DNA of 64,000 nt from Ochotona curzoniae (Eukaryota > Chordata > Mammalia > Lagomorpha > Ochotonidae): assembly GCF_017591425.1 (NCBI RefSeq), contig NW_024465886.1, forward strand, positions 776,501 to 840,500. Direction: 5' to 3'. Under the pieces are notes generated by a model. That model ran no database searches, was not told where the DNA came from, and was given only the letters and a program-made list of their open reading frames with translations. How positions within the stretch are numbered: position 1 is the first letter of the stretch; every line of letters starts with the position of its first letter. Shown here piece after piece: positions 58,179-64,000 of this stretch. Position numbers and translations under genes: made by a program.

Positions 58179-61100
58179 AAGGTGAACAAGCACCAGGGAG
58201 TGAGTTGGGAGGTGAACACGTACCAGGGAGTGAGCTGGGAGGTGAACACGCAACAAGGAGTGAGTTGGGAGGTAAGCACGTACCAGGGAGTGAGCCGTAA
58301 ACTGGGAGGTGAGCATATCAGGGAGTGAGCCGTGGACTGGGAGGAGAGCACGTCAGGGAGTGAGCCGTGGACTGGGAGGTGAGCACATCAGGGAGTGAGC
58401 CGTAGACTGGGAGGTGAGCATATCAGGGAGTGAGCCGTGGACTGGGAGGTGAGCACGTACCAGGGAGTGAGCTGGGAGGTGAGCACATCAGGGATTGAGC
58501 CGTGGACTGGGAGTTGAGCACACGTCAGGGAGTGAGCCATGGACTGGGAGGTGAGCACGTCAGGGAGTCAGCCGTGGACTGGGAGGTGAGTACGTACCAG
58601 GGATTGAGCCCTGGGCTGGGAGGTGAGCACGTACCAGGGATTGAGCCCTGGGCTGGGAGGTGAGCACACATCAGGGAGTGAGCCGTGGACTGGGAGGTGA
58701 GCATATCAGGGAGTGAGCCGTGGACTGGGAGGTGAGCACATCAGGGAGTGAGCCGTAAACTGGGAGGTGAGCACATCAGGGAGTGAGCCATGGACAGGGA
58801 GGTGAGCACGTCAGGGAGTCAGCCGTGGACTGGGAGGTGAGCATGTACCAGGGAGTGAGCCCTGGACTAGGAGCTGAGGATGCACCACGGAGTGAACCGT
58901 AGACTGGGAGGTGAGCACGTACCAGGGAGTGAGCCCTGGGCTGGGAGGTGAGCACATCAGGGAGTGAGCCGTAAGCTGGGAGGTGAGCATATCAGGGAGT
59001 GAGCCGTGGACTGGGAGGTGAACACATCAGGGAGTGAGCCGTAGACTGGGAGGTGAGCACGTACCAGGGAGTAAGCCGTGGACTGGGAGGTGAGCACATC
59101 AGGGAGTGAGCCCTGGACTGGGAGGTGAGGATGCACCACAGAGTGAACCGTGGACTGAGAGGTGAGCACATGAGGGAGTGAGCCCTGGGCTGGGAGGTGA
59201 GCATATCAGGGAGTGAGCCGTGGACTGGGAGGTGAGCACATCAGGGAGTAAGCCCTGGACTGGGAGGTGAGGATGCACCACGGAGTGAATCGTGGACTGG
59301 GAGGTGAGCACATCAGGGAGTGAGCCGTAGACTGGGAGGTGAGCATATCAGGGAGTGAGCTGTGGACTGGGAGGTGAGCATGTCAGGGAGTCAGCCGTGG
59401 ACTGGGAGGTGAGCACGTACCAGGGATTGAGCCCTGGGCTGGGAGGTGAGCACACATCAGGGAGTGAGCCGTGGACTAGGAGGTGAGCATATCAGGGAGT
59501 GAGCCGTGGACTGGGAGGTGAGCACATCAGGGAGTGAGCCGTAGACTGGGAGGTGAGCATATCAGGGATTGAGCCGTGGACTGGGAGGTGAGCACATCAG
59601 GGAGTGAGCCCTGGACTGGGAGGTGAGGATGCACCACGGAGTGAACCGTGGACTGGGAGGTGAGCACATCAGGGAGTGAGCCGTAAACTGGGAGGTGAGC
59701 ATATCAGGGAGTGAGCTGTAGACTGGGAGGTGAGCACATGAGGGAGTGAGCCGTAGACCGGGAGGTGAGTACATCAGGGAGTGAGCCGTAAACTGGGAGG
59801 TGAGCATATCAGGGAGTGAGCTGTGGACTGGGAGGTGAGCACGTACCAGGGAGTGAGCTGGGAGGTGAGCACATCAGGGATTGAGCCATGGACTGGGAGT
59901 TGAGCACACGTCAGGGAGTGAGCCATGGACTGGGAGGTGAGCACGTCAGAGAGTGAGCCATGGACTGGGAGGTGAGCACGTCAGGGAGTCAGCCGTGGAC
60001 TGGGAGTTGAGCACATCAGGGAGTGAGCCCTGGACTGGGAGGTGAGGATGCACCATGGAGTGAACCGTGGACTGGGAGGTGAGCACGTACCAGGGAGTGA
60101 GCCGTGGACTGGGAGGTGAGCACGTCAGGGAGTAAGCCGTGGATTGGGAGGTGAGCACGTACCAGGGATTGAGCCCTAGGCTGGGAGGTGAGCACACATC
60201 AGGGAGTGAGCCGTGGACTGGGAGGTGAGCACATCAGGGAGTGAGCCGTAGACTGGGAGGTGAGCATATCAGGGATTGAGCCGTGGACTGGGAGGTGAGC
60301 ACATCAGGGAGTGAGCCCTGGACTGGGAGGTGAGGATGCACCACGGAGTGAATCGTGGACTGGGAGGTGAGCACATCAGGGAGTGAGCCGTAAACTGGGA
60401 GGTGAGCATATCAGGGAGTGAGCTGTGGACTGGGAGGTGAGCACATCAGGGATTGAGCCGTGGACTGGGCGGTGAGCACATCAGGGAGTGAGCCGTAAAC
60501 TGGGAGGTGAGCATATCAGGGAGTGAGCTGTGGACTGGGAGGTGAGCACGTGTCAGGGAGTGAGCTGGGAGGTGAGCACATCAGGGATTGAGCCATGGAC
60601 TGGGAGTTGAGCACACGTCAGGGAGTGAGCCATGGACTGGGAGGTGAGCACGTCAGAGAGAGAGCCATGGACTGGGAGGTGAGCACGTCAGGGAGTCAGC
60701 CGTGGACTGGGAGTTGAGCACATCAGGGAGTGAGCCCTGGACTGGGAGGTGAGGATGCACCATGGAGTGAACCGTGGACTGGGAGGTGAGCACGTACCAG
60801 GGAGTGAGCCCTGGACTGGGAGGTGAGCACATCAGGGAGTGAGCCCTGGACTGGGAGGTGAGCACATCAGGTAGTGAGCCATGGACAGGGAGGTGAGCAC
60901 ATCAGGGAGTGAGCCATGGATTGGGAGTTGAGCACACGTACCAGGGATTGAGTCCTGGGCTGGGAGGTGAGCACACATCAGGGAGTGAGCCGTGGACTGG
61001 GAGGTGAGCACGTACCAGGGAGTGAGCTGGGAGGTGAGCACATCAGGGATTGAGCCGTGGACTGGTAGTTGAGCACACGTCAGGGAGTGAGCCATGGACT

Positions 61101-64000
61101 GAGAGGTGAGCACGTCAGGGAGTCATCCGTGGATTGGGAGGTGAGCACGTACCAGGGATTGAGCCCTGGGCTGGGAGGTGAGCACACATCAGGGAGTGAT
61201 CCGTGGACTGGGAGGTAAGCATATCAGGGAGTGAGCCGTGGACTGGGAGGTGAGCACATCAGGGAGTGAGCCGTAAACTGGGAGGTGAGCATATCAGGGA
61301 GTGAGCCATGGACAGGGAGGTGAGCACGTCAGGGAGTCAGCCGTGGACTGGGAGGTGAGCACGTACCAGGGAGTGAGCCCTGGACTGGGAGGTGAGCACA
61401 TCAGGGAGTGAGCCGTAGACTGGGAGGTGAGCATATCAGGGAGTGAGCCGTGGACTGGGAGGTGAGCACGTACCAGGGAGTGAGCTGGGAGGTGAGCACA
61501 TCAGGGATTGAGCCGTGGACTGGGAGTTGAGCACACGTCAGGGAGTGAGCCATGGACTGGGAGGTGAGCACATCAGGGAGTCAGCCGTGGATTGGGAGGT
61601 GAGCACGTACCAGGGAGTGAGCCCTGGACTAGGAGCTGAGGATGCACCACGGAGTGAACCGTAGACTGGGAGGTGAGCACGTACCAGGGAGTGAGCCCTG
61701 GGCTGGGAGGTGAGCACATCAGGGAGTGAGCCGTAAACTAGGAGGTGAGCATATCAGGGAGTGAGCCGTGGACTGGGAGGTGAGCACATCAGGGAGTGAG
61801 CCGTAGACTGGGAGGTGAGCACGTACCAGGGAGTGAGCCGTGGACTGGGAGGTGAGCACATCAGGGAGTGAGCCCTGGACTGGGAGGTGAGGATGCACCA
61901 CAGAGTGAACCGTGGACTGAGAGGTGAGCACATGAGGGAGTGAGCCGTAGACCGGGAGGTGAGTACATCAGGGAGTGAGCCGTAGACTGGGAGGTGAGCA
62001 CATCAGGGAGTGAGCCGTAGACTGGGAGGTGAGCATATCAGGGAGTGAGCCGTGGACTGGGAGGTGAGCACATCAGGGAGTAAGCCCTGGACTGGGAGGT
62101 GAGGATGCACCACGGAGTGAGCTGTGGACTGGGAGGTGTGCACATCAGGGAGTGAGCCGTAGACTGGGAGGTGAGCATATCAGGGAGTGAGCTGTGGACT
62201 GGGAGGTGAGCACGTCAGGGAGTCAGCCGTGGACTGGGAGGTGAGCACGTACCAGGGATTGAGCCCTGGGCTGGGAGGTGAGCACACATCAGGGAGTGAG
62301 CCGTGGACTAGGAGGTGAGCATATCAGGGAGTGAGCCATGGACTGGGATGTGAGCACGTCAGGGAGTCAGCCGTGGACTGGGAGGTGAGCACGTACCAGG
62401 GATTGAGCCCTTGGCTGGGAGGTGAGCACATCAGGGAGTGAGCCGTGGATTGGGAGGTGAGCACATCAGGGAGTGAGCCGTAGACTGGGAGGTGAGCATA
62501 TCAGGGAGTGAGCCCTGGACTGGGAGGTGAGCACATCAGGGAGTGAGCCCTGGACTGGGAGGTGAGGATGCACCACGGAGTGAACCATGGACTGGGAGGT
62601 GAGCACATCAGGGAGTGAGCCGTAGACTGGGAGGTGAGCATATCAGGGAGTGAGCCCTGGACTGGGAGGTGAGCACATCTGGGAGTAAGCCCTGGACTGG
62701 GAGGTGAGGATGCACCACGGAGTGAACCGTGGACTGGGAGGTGAGCACATCAGCGTGTGAGCCGTAAACTAGGAGGTGAGCATATCAGGGAGTGAGCCGT
62801 GGACTGGGAGGTGAGCACGTACCAGGGAGTGAGCTGGGAGGTGAGCACATCAGGGATTGAGCCGTGGACTGGGAGTTGAGCACACGTCAGGGAGTGAGCC
62901 ATGGACTGAGAGGTGAGCACGTCAGGGAGTCAGCCATGGATTCGGAGATGAGTACGTACCAGGGATTGAGCCCTGGGCTGGGAGGTGAGCACGTACCAGG
63001 GATTGAGCCCTGGGCTGGGAGGTGAGCATACATCAGGGAGTGAGCCGTGGACTGGGAGGTGAGCACATCAGGGAGTGAGCCGTAAACTGGGAGGTGAGCA
63101 CATCAGGGAGTGAGCCATGGACTGGGAGGTGAGCACGTCTGGGAGTCAGCCGTGGACTGGGAGGTGAGCATGTACCAGGGAGTGAGCCCTGGACTAGGAG
63201 CTGAGGATGCACCACGGAGTGAACCGTAGACTGGGAGGTGAGCACGTACCAGGGAGTGAGCCCTGGGCTGGGAGGTGAGCACATCAGGGAGTGAGCCGTA
63301 AACTGGGAGGTGAGCATATCAGGGTGTGAGCCGTGGACTGGGAGGTGAACACATCAGGGAGTGAGCCGTAGACTGGGAGGTGAGCACGTACCAGGGAGTA
63401 AGCCGTGGACTGGGAGGTGAGCAATCAGGGAGTGAGCCCTGGACTGGGAGGTGAGGATGCACCACAGAGTGAACCGTGGACTGAGAGGTGAGCACATGAG
63501 GGAGTGAGCCCTGGGCTGGGAGGTGAGCATATCAGGGAGTGAGCCGTGGACTGGGAGGTGAGCACATCAGGGAGTAAGCCCTGGACTGGGAGGTGAGGAT
63601 GCACCACGGAGTGAATCGTGGACTGGGAGGTGAGCACATCAGGGAGTGATCCGTGGACTGGGAGGTGAGCATATCAGGGAGTGAGCTGTGGACTGGGAGG
63701 TGAGCACGTCAGGGAGTCAGCCGTGGACTGGGAGGTGAGCACGTACCAGGGATTGATCCCTGGACTGGGAGGTGAGCACACATCAGGGAGTGAGCCGTGG
63801 ACTAGGAGGTGAGCATATCAGGGAGTGAGCCGTGGACTGGGAGGTGAGCACATCAGGGAGTCAGCCGTGGACTGGGAGGTGAGCACGTACCAGGGATTGA
63901 GCCCTGGGATGGGAAGTGAGCACACATCAGGGAGTGAGCCGTGGACTGGGAGGTGAGCACATCAGGGAGTGAGCCGTAGACTGGGAGGTGAGCATATCAG
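58179..64000. repeat. Large G-rich 35-37 bp minisatellite, open at window edge
   Basis: Head-to-tail units fill the last 5.8 kb, roughly 165 copies if the mean unit is 35 bp, and run past the window end. The commonest unit is GTGAGCCGTGGACTGGGAGG followed by TGAGCACATCAGGGA (35 bp). A 37-bp form has CACGTACC or CACACATC in place of CACATC. A 28-30 bp form lacks CGTGGAC. A marked variant carries GAGGATGCACCACGGAGTGAA. Units differ by a few substitutions, and longer blocks of variants are themselves duplicated. The plus strand is G- and purine-rich. Most units contain GAGGTGAGC, a strong 5' splice-donor match. Minus-strand frames of up to 94 codons are by-products of the repeat, since the unit length is not a multiple of three and stops recur. 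Confidence 0.97.

Noticed and set aside
58166..63637. Series of minus-strand frames encoding a repeated LTSQSTAHSL-like peptide
   Set aside because: They are by-products of the 35-37 bp minisatellite. The unit is not a multiple of three, frames are interrupted every 60-94 codons, and no splice or promoter context supports a repeat protein.
58179..64000. Immunoglobulin switch region
   Set aside because: Units share only GAGCT/GGGAGGTGAGC-type words with switch repeats. The dominant unit lacks the GAGCT/GGGGT pentamer pattern and no immunoglobulin exon is seen in the window.
58179..64000. CRISPR array
   Set aside because: There are no unique spacers between conserved repeats. The units are contiguous and the surrounding DNA is mammalian.

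Overview
The window is mammalian nuclear DNA, most likely from a lagomorph and perhaps a pika. The main evidence is about twenty copies of a roughly 300-bp tRNA-derived SINE that I recognise as the lagomorph C-repeat (CSINE) family. One intact young copy at 55169-55493 has pol III A and B boxes and a perfect 14-bp target-site duplication. Its diagnostic sequence fits my memory of Ochotona copies better than rabbit copies, but I could not check this. Ancient mammalian repeats (MIR, L2, L1M-type L1, MLT1- and MLT2-type LTRs) fill in the background.

I found no protein-coding gene, exon, tRNA, rRNA or CRISPR array that I can support. The longest non-repeat open frames (up to 190 codons) lie in GC-rich patches. 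They overlap open frames on the other strand and resemble no protein I know. The window is therefore intergenic or lies inside a large intron. The retroelements I recognise are strongly biased to the minus strand: 17 of 20 CSINEs, every L1 fragment and both LTR fragments. Introns of plus-strand genes show this pattern, so an intronic location is a reasonable hypothesis.

Layout: 1-13000 is mostly single-copy DNA with a few MIR remnants, a GC/CpG-richer patch near 3.6-5.7 kb, and a perfect palindrome of nuclear-receptor half-sites at 6097-6112. From 13 to 20 kb there are CSINEs, an L2, a split L1M and a five-copy 59/57-bp minisatellite at 15115-15411. From 20 to 32 kb there are more CSINEs and three of four diverged copies of a small palindrome-ended element that I cannot name; the fourth is at 10465. 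33-36 kb is repeat-poor. 36-48 kb has LTR fragments, CSINEs (three in a row at 44.5-45.3 kb) and a SINE with an internal 7-bp expansion. 51.9-53.4 kb is an old antisense L1 ORF2. 55-57.6 kb has three CSINEs.

The most striking feature is the right end. From about 58179 to the window edge (>5.8 kb, not closed) the sequence is a G-rich minisatellite with a 35-37 bp unit. It has internal higher-order duplications, and most units carry a strong 5' splice-donor consensus on the plus strand. The short open frames inside it are by-products of the repeat. I see no evidence of a new multi-gene system.
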